Origin: Hypericum androsaemum
Taxonomy: Eukaryota; Streptophyta; Magnoliopsida; Malpighiales; Hypericaceae
Reading direction: 5' to 3'
Length of the DNA: 64,000 nt
NCBI GenBank assembly: GCA_963995505.1
Contig: OZ023183.1
Coordinates: forward strand, 17,728,671 to 17,792,670
Positions 38,554 through 50,437 of this stretch are shown here, one piece after another. Numbering within the stretch: position 1 is the first letter of the stretch; every line of letters starts with the position of its first letter. The notes under the pieces were generated by a model. That model was not told where the DNA came from. It was given only the letters and a program-made list of their open reading frames with translations, and ran no database searches. The position numbers and the translations under genes were made by a program.

Positions 38554-38901
38554 AAGTCTGAATACTAGAGAGAAGAGAATCTAATGATATACTAACATGT
38601 ACTTCTCAATATGGAGGGGAGAAATACTATGCTAGTATGTCTTATACAGTGTTAAAATTTTCATATCTAACCCAAAATATTTAAAAGATAGGCTAATTTT
38701 TCATATTTATAAGCACGACCACCGCACTCGCAACTAGCGATGTGTTAATCTCAATACGCGCCCTCAAACGAGAATCTCCAAGCCAAAGTTTGCACGGACT
38801 TTAACTTCGCCAACATGTGATAAAACAAAGGTAATGCGAGAAAAATAATGTGCACGAGATCAACCTACTATGATACCGTGTTAGAATCTTCATGTCCAAC
38901 T
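38554..38901. other. Short spacer between two elements
   Basis: No gene seen. Confidence 0.5.
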
Positions 38902-38909
38902 CAAAACCT

Positions 38910-39827
38910 TAGGGATGGCAGAAATACGGATGCCCTGTTGGTCGGACCCTACCCTTACCCTGTGGGTCGAGGATCTGTTGACTTGACTGGGTCTAGGGTA
39001 TGGGTATGGGTCCACTTTTAGAGGTAAGGTCTAGGGTAGGGTATGGATCCTATGAATTTCTACCGTACCCTTACCATTTTACCCTACTTTAGACCATACA
39101 CTAATTATACCCTAACTAGACCCTAATTAGACCCTTATAATAATAATAATAATAATAATATATATAACTTGTTTAGGTACATATAATTCTAATTTTCTTT
39201 ACTTATATACTAGATATTTCATGATTAATATTTACATATTTATTATATTATAGATGTATTACAGAACCAGCTTGAAGACATCTTGCAGAATAAAATCTCA
39301 AAGCTTGATTAAGTTGTCCTCCGCCTCCTTTTTGCTTATAGTTCTAGTTGAGGCACTACTAGGTGAGAATTTTTTATTACATTTATTGACACGAGTGACT
39401 TTTATATCATCTTCCAAAAATAATAGAACCCAGAAGCTTTTTTATGTTTTTGTTTATTTATGCATTTGAAATTTGAAAGAAAGGATATTTTACTATTTAA
39501 CTTAAATTATAACTTTTTTTTTCATTATTTTTGAAATTTTTATTGAATATTAATGTGCATATGAAATGTCTTGTATTTATAACTTATTTAAATTATATAT
39601 ATAATAATTATAAATTAAGTTTAAAATTATCAACAATGTCTTGCATTTAATTCAAGGGTCGGATCCATTTAGACCATGCGGATTCTGAAGACCCTGAGGG
39701 TAAGGGTATGGGTGTAATAATAAAATTTTACGAGGGTCGAGGATAGGTTATGGATCCAGCTCTACTAACTAGAGTATGGGTAGAGTCCTACCAATACCCT
39801 AGCCTACCTTACCCATCGTCATCCCTA
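38910..39827. mobile_element. Non-autonomous hAT element
   Basis: Short inverted ends TAGGGATGGCAGA and TAGGGATGACGAT (right end, other strand) are flanked by the exact 8-bp duplication CAAAACCT (38902-38909 and 39828-39835). 8-bp duplications and TAGGGATG ends are standard for plant hAT elements. Both subterminal regions are full of TACCC/GGGTA units. The AT-rich interior has no transposase frame. Confidence 0.88.
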
Positions 39828-39835
39828 CAAAACCT

Positions 39836-42003
39836 CAAGATAATCGGAGTGTAGGTTTTTCACTCTTGTAAACAATCACATAACATTCGCAATTAACGAT
39901 ATGATAATCCTAAGATAAGTAAGAGCCATTTAAGAAATGTTGTATCATATAAATCGTGCGATTTTAACAGTGCCAAATATAACTGAGAGTTTCTTCTTTC
40001 GTTCGACGGTCTCACACTACAACAAAATTATGTATATAACTAGATTTGTGGGCCGAGTATGTTACATAACTTGTGTAAGAGGAGGAGGCTACCTTTTTCT
40101 ATAGGTGCATCTCAAGGAGCTAGCATGAGCGAGCTCGTGTAAAAGCCATGTACCTTTATTATTTGAGACATATATCATTTACTTATAAAACATGGTATTG
40201 TTAATTAGTTAAAACTTAATATTGGGCCCACAGAATGAAGACTTTGTGTGTAGGTACATATTTATATTGTTAACAACCGATGTAACACCATACCATATAA
40301 TTAAAAAGTAACTTATCAACAAAAAAAAATTAAAAAGTAGCAAAGAGAGGAGAAACTGGTGTTTTGCCATTATAAAATCAGCTCGCAATCTTGAGGATCT
40401 TTTGTTTGGTCCAAACGGTCTCACTAAACAATTGATAGTAATCAAGTCAACGTATATTTTAATCGGATTGACTAGCTTATATAAGCATCGAGTAATTCGC
40501 GTGATATGAGAATATACTTTAAGTCAACCGTGGAAATTATTTTTAATCCTAATATAATTACTAATTAATTGATTAATAAGAAATTGGGACGAATTTGGTT
40601 ATTTACGTTATCGATTGATCAATGACAGTTTGATTAGTGTTCTAATTTGAATATAAAAAGGATTAGAGGGACCGCTCCTAGGTCAAATCCCAGTTTGAGG
40701 TCAACGATGATTAATCCAGAAATAATAAAACAATAAGCGAAAAAGATAGCAAAGTATCATAGTGCTACGCAATGTCAAACTTTAGAAGGTTTTTTAAAAA
40801 ATACTATTTATTTGGGCATTATCTGACATCGAAATAGTCAAGAAAAAATCATTTTTAATTGTCATCAGCTAAGTTAATTATGAAAAATGTGGGGTACGAA
40901 AGCATTTCATGTTATTTCTTAATCCTTAAGATTAATCACTATTGTTTCGGTAAACTACAGGATAACAACAAAATTATAAACTTTCTCTAAAGTCAGCTAT
41001 TAATTAATTTCAAACTATTTCTGTTATTTTTGTTAACCAGAGATCAATCAGAAGGACCAATTCTGACACCCATATTAATTAAGATTGGGTAACATACATT
41101 GTTTCTAGTACTAACTTAACTTCTACGAAACCCTAAAAAATACACTTTCTACGGAAAGTCGTACGTACCACAGCAAGGTGCCCAAAAAAGAATGTCTGGA
41201 ATCCGGAAGCTTGGACAAGAACTACGTGGAACTGCCAGGAATAATATAACTGTTTGAGAACCTGCAGAAAGTTATAGTACCACAAATAAGAATTGCAATT
41301 ATTTGAATTGGAATGCACATTGTACCGTTTCACATATTCATCCGATTCAAATCGAGCTATATTAGTCCCCAAAGCAAAATCGGAATGCTTCTTCAATCTC
41401 TTGAAAAGTGTTGGACCTGGTTCCGAAGTATTTTCGGATCAGGTCTAACATGAAGAAAACTAAACGACATTGACATTATAGTTCTTCCCTCTCCCTCTTT
41501 CAGCTGTTGTTTTTGTTTTGGAAAGAGACTTGCAAGAGTTCTTGGTCGGCCTTTGAGAGATCGAGCATGCGTTTCAAGATGAAAAATGAGAAAGGGCTCC
41601 TCATTTCAATCAATAACCAAAGCGATCCATGAAGTATTAGAAAGTCGAATATCTTGAATAACATAAGGTTACAATTTAAGCACAGCAAGTGATTTAGCAC
41701 GATCTTGTTCATATACGATCCACGACAATAGATCGGAAAATAATTTTGACACATAAGTAGACCAGCATATCAGTTCATCTGCAGTAGAACCAGAAGTCAA
41801 GGCTGATCGGTCCCCATTTCCGCAGTCAAACCAGAAACTTGTTTTATTGCCACGCACTCATTGCACTCGTTCATCGATGTAAACGAGCACCAAATTTCTA
41901 AATTGATCCCAGTGCTACATCTACCTTCAAGCAGAACTCCGATGGCAAGAGGCTACTGAATCCGGAAGTATGAACCTCTACCACATGCACACACAGATCA
42001 AGT
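39836..42003. other. Intergenic DNA and 3' flank of APT
   Basis: Mostly AT-rich. The last few hundred bases probably contain the APT 3' UTR. A small imperfect inverted repeat with arms near TGTTGGACCTG and CAGGTCTAACA lies at about 41410-41451. No other gene is recognised. Confidence 0.45.
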
Positions 42004-44239
42004 TCAACTCACAAGGACAAATAGTGGGTTGTTCCCTAAACGCTCCCGTCCCTACAAGAGAAAGAAGAAAGATTACTGAAAGCTATTCAAAAAGTACAGT
42101 TGCTTTGCAGTAACTGGATGCAAGATAACAAGAAATCCTTCCAGCCATAAAATATTATAACAAGAAATACAAATTCATGGAAAAAGAGCATGACAATTTT
42201 CAGGAGCATAAAGAGAACCACGGAAAAACCAGCTTGGAAGTGAACTTAATCTCGGAAAAAATAAATCTGACTCCAGAGATTTTCATGTAACCTCTTTACA
42301 TTGCAGTTTATTCTTACAGATTCAAATATTTTTGCTGCGGGCAGGAGAAGAGCAAAGGCTAGAGTGATCTTATTCTCCCAATAACAAGATTATTGTTCCA
42401 AACAGAAATCGGCAATGAGAGACTTATATGACAGAAAATGGAGACTTCCTTATTATCACCACAAGCACAGGGTTTTCGGTTGAACCTCCCATCTACAAAA
42501 CGTGCAGTCCTGATCCAACTTGAAACAGCTCTTTTCATCTAACAAGTAAATAGTCTAACTGCTTCAAGTTTTTATTGTTGATAGACAAACAAAAAATGCA
42601 ACGCACATAAACCAGCTTAAAGTTGAAAACATCAAACACAAAGCCACAATGGGGATATTATACAAGCAGCCAAAGCAGAAATCGTAGAGTACCTGCAGTT
42701 CTGGCAATTCAATAACACACGCACACTCAACCACGTGGACGCCAACATGCTCTGCAAGAGGAAAGCAGGTTATACAGGAAAAGCATGCTGCAGGTGCAAG
42801 ATAATACACGCAGCAAGGATGTGACACTAATAAAAAACGCTGGTAGGAGATCTTGTCTATGTCAGCGGCCAAATCCTCTACGCATGCAAAAATATCAACC
42901 AGAAAAACACCTCCAAAAAGAAACTCCCAAGTCCTTTTACCCATGAAAAGATAAAAAAACGTCTCAAGTTGTCCGAAACATAAAAGCACAAGCAGAACAA
43001 AGCATAAACCTCCTAGTAGGACCAACGATAACAAAGTAAACTTCTGCGGTAACAGATTGAATAGCAAGGTGTTCATCCTGATCAATAGCACACAACAAAC
43101 TCCTAATCACTGATCAGAGGAGGCTACGTGAATATATGGAGATTGTCTTCAAGAAGTTACCTAGAAGTCTTATAGCTGCACCTAAGGTCCCTCCGGTAGC
43201 TATGAGATCATCGACAATGAGAGCGCGTTCTCCTTGCTGTACAGCCCCAACATGCATCTCTATTTTGTCCGTTCCATATTCCAAAGAGTACTCCTCGGAA
43301 ACAACCTCCCCTGGTAGTTACATGCGAATGTACAGCATTCACACAAAAAAAATGTCAATTAAACCCTCACAAAAAGAGAACTGTCAACTAGGTAGATACT
43401 GATTCAAAGAGCAGAGGTTATAGTCACAACGCTCATGAGAAAAAAAAATGTACTACATTTTAAAAGTAAGCTGTAGTCTGATTCATATCATTTGGAAACA
43501 TTGGATCGAGCTAGCTTAAGGTTACGTACCAGGCAACTTATTGGGCTTCCTCATGGGTACAAATTTCGCCCCAATAGCCAATGCGATAGGAGGACCAAAT
43601 ATGAAACCCCTTGCCTCAATACCTGCATAAAGAATAAGACTACGAACATGTCTATCTTTGCCCACACCAAATACAATAGTAGACGAAACGTTACTACAAC
43701 AAACCAGACATATAACTCACTGCCAGCTATCATCAAACAATTGTTCTCCATAAGCCCTACACGAGAAATCAACCGCCAGGCAACAACTTAACTCCAAAAC
43801 AAACCGATCTAGCACGTCAATTCGTCTTGATCACAAGCATAGGCCGAACATCGAAAGCCACAGGCGTCAAGATCGGAAGTTAAACATCACATAGCATACA
43901 TCCATTTTAGTCCAACCCTTACCTGCAACAACAGAAATGTCTTTATCCTTGTACCTCTCCACGAACAAATCGATCGTGTCCTTAAACGCCTGCGTGTCCA
44001 GGAGAAGCGTTGTGATGTCCTGAAACAAGATCCCTACAAACAACCGGCGAATCGAATCAAACACGAAGCAATAGATACATCATCCATCGGATTCGACAAC
44101 TAGTGGCGCGCAAGTAGGCGAAACCTAACAAAGAACTGCGCGAGGCGGAGAGGGAGCGGTTACCTGGTTTAGGGAAGTCGGGAATGACCCTAATAGAGGA
44201 GGCGATCCTCCCTATACGAGGATCCGGCTGCTCGACCAT
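42004..44239 (-). CDS. APT1: Adenine phosphoribosyltransferase
   Basis: Exons 44164-44239, 43923-44033, 43530-43622, 43161-43310, 42693-42751 and 42004-42051 splice in frame to 178 residues, close to the usual 180-190 of cytosolic plant APTs. It converts adenine and PRPP to AMP and pyrophosphate in purine salvage, and also acts on cytokinin bases. The protein opens with [21 protein letters not shown] and continues through [21 protein letters not shown]. The PRPP loop [14 protein letters not shown] is intact, followed by [12 protein letters not shown] and a short C-terminal exon ending PLFVLVS. No plastid transit peptide is present. The assignment to APT1, not another isoform, rests on its place near the RSL4/ZAT10 block. 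A MULE lies 158 bases upstream of the start. Confidence 0.93.
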
Positions 44240-44840
44240 CTCTGTACTGTTCTCGGACGACGGCGACCGGCAGTTGTTCCCTGGTCAAAGCGCAAAGTCA
44301 CTGGTCAACGGCGGCGAAGATGAGAGGTTTATTGGATCTTTCTTTTTGCGGTTCTGGCGGAAAGGGAAAAGGGAGTTAGGGTTAATGGAGGGAACAATTG
44401 TTAAAGGGCAAATTACCCTCACATCCCTGAGATTTTGGTCACCCTCCCCCTAGGGTCCCTGACTTTTGGAAAAAGATTGTCCCGTCCCTAAGTTTTGACG
44501 ATAATAGATTCTCGGGTCCCTGGCTGACGTCATCGACTCTTTTTTTCATTTTTTGTCATGGAAATGACCAAAATACCCTTAAACAAAAAACAAAATACCC
44601 CCTCCCGCTCCCGCTCCCCCCCTCCTCCCCCTCTCCCCATCCCGCTCATTCCCGCTCCCGCTCCCCCCCTCCTCCCCCTCTCCCCCCTCCTACCCTTAAA
44701 AATTTCTTACGAGGATCTTTCGTCTTCTTCCCTTTGTCGCGTTAAATCGGAGCTTCCTTCTCTGGCGCAACATTAGAGAGAGAAAGAAATCAGGAGAGAT
44801 CTGCCCCCACCATAAGCACCAGGCCTGCTTCCCCATCACC

Positions 44841-45221
44841 ATGATCACTGCCTACGACTACCCCTCTACGGTCCACGTCGATACCGCCAGTGTTGACATC
44901 GGCCTCTTCGGGGACTCAACCTCCATGGTTGTCCACGGCCACGACACCACCCTCTCCGTCTCCCGATTCGCGCACATGTACAGACAGAACCCTAACCCAA
45001 CACCGGACTACGTCATCACCGACAATCCAAGCCACTCCAAGATCACCAACGACGTCTTCAGGCCGGCCAACATTCCGGAGGACGAGGCCGCCCTCGTCGG
45101 AGAGAACTTGAAGGTTGGCGAGGAGGAAGCGGGACCGAAAGGCTGTCCTCTCGCCATTCACTGCCTCACGGAACACAAACGGAACAAACTGCGAGAAACT
45201 ATGAATCGAAAGAAATTATAA
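44841..45221 (+). CDS. Chimeric MULE ORF starting with a PANB fragment
   Basis: An uninterrupted 126-residue frame with its own ATG. Residues 1-41 ([29 protein letters not shown]) closely match the N-terminal catalytic region of ketopantoate hydroxymethyltransferase (PANB), the first enzyme of pantothenate synthesis. The frame upstream also fits PITM of that protein. After residue 41 the match stops and the rest ([39 protein letters not shown]) is of unknown origin. It cannot be an active PANB, since most of the barrel is missing. Whether it is translated is unknown; capture by the MULE is the likely origin. Confidence 0.6.
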   Translation: MITAYDYPSTVHVDTASVDIGLFGDSTSMVVHGHDTTLSVSRFAHMYRQNPNPTPDYVITDNPSHSKITNDVFRPANIPEDEAALVGENLKVGEEEAGPKGCPLAIHCLTEHKRNKLRETMNRKKL

Positions 45222-45296
45222 TTGGAGTGAACGAATTTACATCTTAGGGCAGAAAATGGGAACTAATTAAAGAAATCAGATGGGAATAAAAATCAC

Positions 45297-45340
45297 CTCT
45301 TCCTCCCCGAGGATGTTGTCGATGTCGTAGTAGCTTCCAT
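45297..45340 (-). pseudogene. Possible captured first exon of GINS subunit PSF3
   Basis: On the minus strand SYYDIDNILGEEE ends exactly at a GT donor. Plant PSF3 proteins open with a very similar YYDIDDIL-EEE stretch before their first intron, as I recall. The nearby ATG is out of frame with it, so the start seems damaged. The piece is short and the identification is tentative. Confidence 0.4.
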
Positions 45341-45865
45341 GGCTACCGATTTTATTGATGTCGGAGGGGAGACGAGATATTAAGGAGGAAGGGAAGAAGC
45401 TGACGACGAGTGGGCAGAGAGAGATGGGTTGGGGTTATTAATTAATTGTTGTATTCTTCCGCCCTCACTGCTCGGTGGACGATGTCTACATTGCCTCTCA
45501 GCTGTCCAAGCGGAGGTCAAGGTTTGGCTCTCGGGAATTTGAAAATCAAACGATGAAGGTGCTGGCTGTGTCCCACGGGAGGGGGAGAGGGAGGGAGCGG
45601 GAGCGGGAGCGGGAGAGGGAGAGGGAGAGGGAGAGGGGGGGGGGAGCGGGAGCGGGAGGGGGGTATTTTGTTTTTTGTTTAAGGGTATTTTGGTCATTTC
45701 TATGATCAAAAATGAAAAAAAAAAAGCCAATGACGTCAGCCAGGGACCCGGGAGTCTATTATCGTCAAAACTTAGGGACGGGACAATCTTTTTCCAAAAG
45801 TCAGGGACCCTAGGGGGAGGGTGACCAAACCTCAGGGATGTGAGGGTAATTTGCCCATTGTTAAA

Positions 45866-46901
45866 AGATAATATTTTAAGCGCAAATGCTGTATCGACAC
45901 GTGGCCTCACGGGAAAATTCGGGCCAATGGACTTCAAAAGCTCGCTAGTATTTACCGAATTGCCCCTGGACTTTAAAATTCCGTTGACTAGTTGCTGTTG
46001 AAAAATGCGAAATAGGGAAGCGGGTTTTCGAGATTTTACGCAGATTAAGCGACGAGTGGTAGCGAGCGGGAGGTACTGCGACGATAGATCGGCGGTGCGC
46101 ATAAGAGGTCACCGGCGCTGGAGGGACGGCGGTTCGGAGTCGGAGCAGCGAGATGGTTCTCATCGTTTGGTTATCCGAGACTCGCGGGTGAACTTGGCAT
46201 TTGGCTTTACAGCTTCTTTTTTTTACAGGTAAAGATTATATTACTCATCAAAAATCAATTATACCAATCTGTACAATGAACAAAGCTTTGCCTGTCTTCT
46301 TTCCGAAGATGGAATTTCTGATTTAAGATCAATTTTCTATACTTTTATTTTTATTTTTTTATAAGTAAGATTGTATTAATCATATATTATGTATATATAC
46401 AGTACGAAATTTGCACCATTAAACCTTACTAAAAAACACGTCTAAAAAAATATTATCGTTAATAACACGTTGTATACACAATTCTACACTCAAATTCACT
46501 ATATACACATATAGACGCAGCTCCAAGTCTTGCCAAATGACAGACCGTACGAAGTGTATCATAATTTAACAATTTACAGAAATGTCACTACTCTCATGAA
46601 GTTTCCGATGCGGAAATTGAAAGTCAAGCCGCCAACGAGTTCCTCATCGTCTCTATGCCTTGGATCGATTATCGACAGCTTTGAGGGGCAATCGCCGCGG
46701 GATTCTCTTGGGAAGTTGACACTTCCTACATGCGATTAAGCTTCCGGCTCACGATTAGTCTTTCCCCTGGACTTTTGATCCTCCTTGATGTCTCTAATGG
46801 ATCTTGTCGCGGTGATTACCTTGCTTTGGCGTTTTTTTGTTCCTTGTTGTGCGATTTGGGGTTTTCTTTTGGGCTTAGTTTCGGGTAATCATGGAACTAG
46901 A
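45866..46901. other. Displaced upstream region of APT
   Basis: DNA that would have adjoined the APT core promoter before the MULE inserted at 44406. It contains ACACGTGG near 45898 and is otherwise without recognised genes. Short frames at 46005 and 46530 resemble nothing known to me. Confidence 0.45.
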
Positions 46902-47310
46902 TTATATTTAGGGAAAATTATGCTACAGTCCCCCATGTTTGCTTTTATGTGCTCTCGGGCCCCTCTATTTTGAAAAATTGATTTTGTTACTTCTCTAGTT
47001 TGTGAAAATTATACTTTCGGGTCTCTATGGCCGGAATATTCGATATTCTCCAGTGAATGACTACCTGAAAAGACCGAAATACCCCCTTTGTATTCTTTAA
47101 CTCCATCTTCAACCTCTAGCCAAAATTAATCTAACCGAAATCCAAAAAAATCAAGAACAAGAACACAACTTCAAATAAGATCAAACTAACAAAAACAAAA
47201 TCAAACACAAAGCCCTAATTGAAGCTTTCATTGAGCCTATCGACTATCCTAATTGAAACTAATCGAACGTGCCCTAATTCGAGAGGAGCGAAGTCGCTCA
47301 CTTTCTAATC

Positions 47311-47540
47311 GAAACACGAAGAACACGCCTGGAGCCCTAATTAAAGGGTTGATTCGTTGGGCTGCTGAGGGCGGCGATGACGAACAGCTGCTGAGGAGCC
47401 TTAATTAATCAAAACACGAAGAACGCGTAGAACAGCTGCTGAGGAGGGCGATGACGAACAGCTACTGAGGAGCCCTAATTAATAGAAACATGAAGAACAA
47501 CTACTGAGGAGGGCAATGACGTCGTCGGGCTCGAAGTTCT
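47311..47540. repeat. Imperfect tandem repeats within the MULE
   Basis: Units contain AAACACGAAGAAC, CAGCTGCTGAGGAG, GGCGATGACGAACAGC and AGCCCTAATTAA. Unit starts near 47311, 47411 and 47484 differ in length by internal deletion. Confidence 0.75.
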
Positions 47541-48196
47541 GGGTTGATTTGTTGGTTATTGGCTTGAAAAAGAGAGGGTTAAGATAGAGATGGGACCACA
47601 GACCAGAGCTTCATGGCGGAGTCGGCCAAGAGACGGCGAGTGCGGTAGCTCCGGTACACCTTCTGAAGAGTGACTGCAGCATCATCGTCGTCCTTTGGGG
47701 CACAGGTAGGGGCGGCTAATCAGGAGGGCGTCCATCTTGGTGCTACCCAAGGAGGAGAAGGAGTAAGTCAACGGGGATGGTACTTTTGGCATCGTCGTCG
47801 TCTCTTGGATTTATCAGTTGAACCCATTTCCGATGTGATTTGGGCATTTGAGGATCTGATTTTTAATATGTACCTTTTTAATGCCCGGAACAACAGATGA
47901 AAGAGTGTAATGTACAAAGGGACTAATTGAGAATTAAGAGTAGTTCAGGTATCAAATTGTAATAAGGCTTTATAAGCCGCCTCTCAGGGGTATAAAGAGA
48001 AGTACAGGAAGTATGGATGTACTCTTGACCTTTTTGACAGTAAATCAGATATATATATTCTCCCTAAAACTCTATCTTCTCTCTCTCGATATCTTTTCTC
48101 AATTCTTTCCCCAAATTAACACTTTCTTGAACCCTAATCTTTGATTAGGTTTGTTACATGGTATCAGAGCTAGATATACCTCGAAAATTCTAGCAA

Positions 48197-49345
48197 ATGA
48201 CGCGATCGAAAAGCATGGAAGGACAAATCAAGGACGTGGAACAGAAATTGCTGAGCATGGAAGAAGAAAGTGCTCGACGGGAAAACGAGACTAAGGAACG
48301 ATTTGTTTCACTAGAGAACTCTAATTGCGAAGTTAGAGAACAATTAAAGACCTTGGCGGCTATGGTGGGAAAATTGGCAGAAGATGTAAGGCATTCTCCC
48401 TTACTTCCGACCCTGGCCCCTACTCCGGTGGGGTTTTCCCAAAATCTGGTCAGGTCAAATTCGCGATTGGGTATGGAGTTTTCTCAACGGAACGAAGGGT
48501 TCGAGGATACCAATTTGTACGATGATGAGGACCCTGAACCATCGGTTCATCGACAGAGATTCGAGGGTATCCAAGAGGTGAATCAGGGATGTCGTATGTT
48601 GGAGCGCCGAGAAAACCACCCTCAGGTAATACTTGGAAACCCTAAAATTGACATTCTATTCTTTTCTGGAATTAATCCTAGGGCTTGGGTACGTAGATGC
48701 GAGAAGTATTTTAGGGTTAATCGTGTTTCTGATGAGAGAAAAATTGATGTTAGTACCATTTACCTGGATGAAAAGGCTGATATTTGGTTTCTTTCCTGGA
48801 TTTTGGATCACCGAACTGCGAGTTGGAAAGAATTTGTGGAAGCATTGTACTTGCATTTTGGTGATAGAGGTTATGATGCAATGGTTAAGAAATTTACACA
48901 TTTGAGACAGACTGGAAGTGAGGAAGAATATGTGAACAGATTTGAGGAACTTAAGGGTTTGATGTTGCTGGAGAATAAACAACTACCAGAGAAATACTTT
49001 ACTTCTTGTTTTCTAGTTGGGTTAGAAGAGGATATCCAAGCGATGGTGGCAACTGTCAGGCCAACAACGCTAGCTGAAGCAATTAGATCAGCTATATTCA
49101 AACATGGGCAGTACTCTAGAGGGTATGGAGGAGGTAATACTTACAATACGGATGGAAATAATGCTACAAGCAAAAGCAACACCCACTCTTATAGTAATAG
49201 AAGTTATGGAGGTAGCAATAGTATGGGAAGTAATAATGGAAAATCAGTGAAGAAGGATCCCAATTATTATACTTGTGGAGAAAAGTGGTTTTCTGGTCAT
49301 GTGTGTGATTCTAAGAAGAAGCCAACTCTGAACTCAATGTCTTAG
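48197..49345 (+). CDS. Retrotransposon Gag (Ty3 type)
   Basis: 382 residues from the first ATG after the primer site. The N-terminus is a likely coiled coil (EQKLLSMEEESARRE). The capsid domain lies at about residues 155-290 (WVRRCEKYF, WKEFVEALYLHFGD, YVNRFEELK). A glycine/asparagine-rich linker and a zinc-knuckle remnant YYTCGEKWFSGHVC follow; the first Cys of the knuckle appears to be Tyr. A TAG ends the frame, but the same frame reopens at once into the protease. Confidence 0.85.
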   Translation: MTRSKSMEGQIKDVEQKLLSMEEESARRENETKERFVSLENSNCEVREQLKTLAAMVGKLAEDVRHSPLLPTLAPTPVGFSQNLVRSNSRLGMEFSQRNEGFEDTNLYDDEDPEPSVHRQRFEGIQEVNQGCRMLERRENHPQVILGNPKIDILFFSGINPRAWVRRCEKYFRVNRVSDERKIDVSTIYLDEKADIWFLSWILDHRTASWKEFVEALYLHFGDRGYDAMVKKFTHLRQTGSEEEYVNRFEELKGLMLLENKQLPEKYFTSCFLVGLEEDIQAMVATVRPTTLAEAIRSAIFKHGQYSRGYGGGNTYNTDGNNATSKSNTHSYSNRSYGGSNSMGSNNGKSVKKDPNYYTCGEKWFSGHVCDSKKKPTLNSMS

Positions 49346-49783
49346 GATGAGTTAACTGAATTGGAAGGAGAAGATGAAGGTCTTAATGACATTGGAAAGA
49401 ATCAAGGAGCTGCAATCCTTTCTCTTCAAGCTGTTGAGGTTGACAACAGTTGTCGGAGTGGAACCCTAAAGATTAAGGGCAAAAGTCAGAACACGCCACT
49501 CTTGGTATTGTTAGATTCTGGCAGCACTTTCAATTTTGTTGATGATAATATAGTGCAATCCCTTTCTTTAAAGTCTGAATATATTCCCTCCGTAGTTGTA
49601 ACAGTTACAAATGGTGAAAAGATGACAAGCACAGAGCAATGTAAAAGGTTTCAATGGGAAATGGGTGGCAAAAAGTTCAGTAGAGATATGAGAATTCTGA
49701 GGTTAGGAGGATATGACATGGTGTTGGGTACAGATTGGATGAAAGGAGAGAAATCCGGAACTTCAGTTAAATTTGACTTTTGA
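49346..49783 (+). CDS. Retropepsin-like aspartic protease
   Basis: It lies in the same frame as Gag after a single TAG, so it may be made by readthrough or may have been one protein. LLVLLDSGSTFNFVDD is the catalytic site of Ty3-type proteases, and GYDMVLGTDWM is the conserved C-terminal element. The frame ends at a TGA; RT does not follow. Confidence 0.8.
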   Translation, partial: DELTELEGEDEGLNDIGKNQGAAILSLQAVEVDNSCRSGTLKIKGKSQNTPLLVLLDSGSTFNFVDDNIVQSLSLKSEYIPSVVVTVTNGEKMTSTEQCKRFQWEMGGKKFSRDMRILRLGGYDMVLGTDWMKGEKSGTSVKFDF

Positions 49784-50341
49784 AAAATGTAAGCTATATT
49801 GAAAAAAGATGGCAAGTCAACTATATTGCAAGGCATGGGTGAGTCTGATGTTCATCAACTTCAACTGACAAAGACAGGTTCTGCAGATTCAACTTCTGCA
49901 GACTGTTTCTTCATTAAGCGTGAACAACTTCGGGAGTCTATGGGAAAGAAGCTCTTAGGACATATTGAAGATGTTGATTGGACGACTTGTTTTGGTTTAT
50001 CAAGCTCTGCAGCTGCTAGTTTACATGGATTGCAACTTTCTCCTGATCCGCAGTGTAAAGTCGCAGCAGCAATCTAGCAACTTAAGGCAGCAACATTGCA
50101 CGTCATTCTAACAATAGCAGCTTCTGTTGAATTGAAGAAGAATGCAGCAGTTGCAATTTCTGAAGATCTGCAACTTTTTGCAGGTTCTTCATCTGTTGCA
50201 TCTTTGCAAAAATCAGATTTATCACTTGCCTTTTTGCTGCAGGATCAAGGGACAAAGCTATTCATACTTGTTGTAGAATCTTTCTTCCCTCTTGGGTGGC
50301 AGCAGCCATTGGAAGAATCTTATGTAGGGTTGCAAGTTTTT

Positions 50342-50437
50342 GCAAATTCATCAACTGGTTCAGCAGACAAGTGTCTGAATTTTGTTCTTGCAAATTCATC
50401 AACTGGTTCAGCAGACAAGTGTCTGAATTTTCATGCA
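50342..50437 (+). repeat. Two tandem 48-bp units
   Basis: GCAAATTCATCAACTGGTTC repeats at 50342 and 50390 with the full 48-base unit nearly unchanged, so a 16-codon duplication sits inside the LTR element. Confidence 0.9.

Larger units (their letters stand above)
44406..45856. mobile_element. Pack-MULE with PANB and PSF3-like pieces
   Basis: Inverted ends of about 190 bases begin GGGCAAATTACCCTCACA and are flanked by the exact 9-bp duplication ATTGTTAAA (44397-44405 and 45857-45865). Inside the TIRs lie C-rich (44598-44690) and G-rich (45580-45660) minisatellites that are themselves inverted copies. The 0.9-kb core is gene-like. The same TIR family recurs at 59573-61145 and 63747 onward. No transposase is encoded. 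Confidence 0.92.

Noticed and set aside
48197..49783. Host gene encoding a zinc-knuckle protein with an aspartic protease
   Set aside because: The frames lie between matched LTRs with a primer site and 5-bp duplication, so they are retrotransposon Gag and protease.
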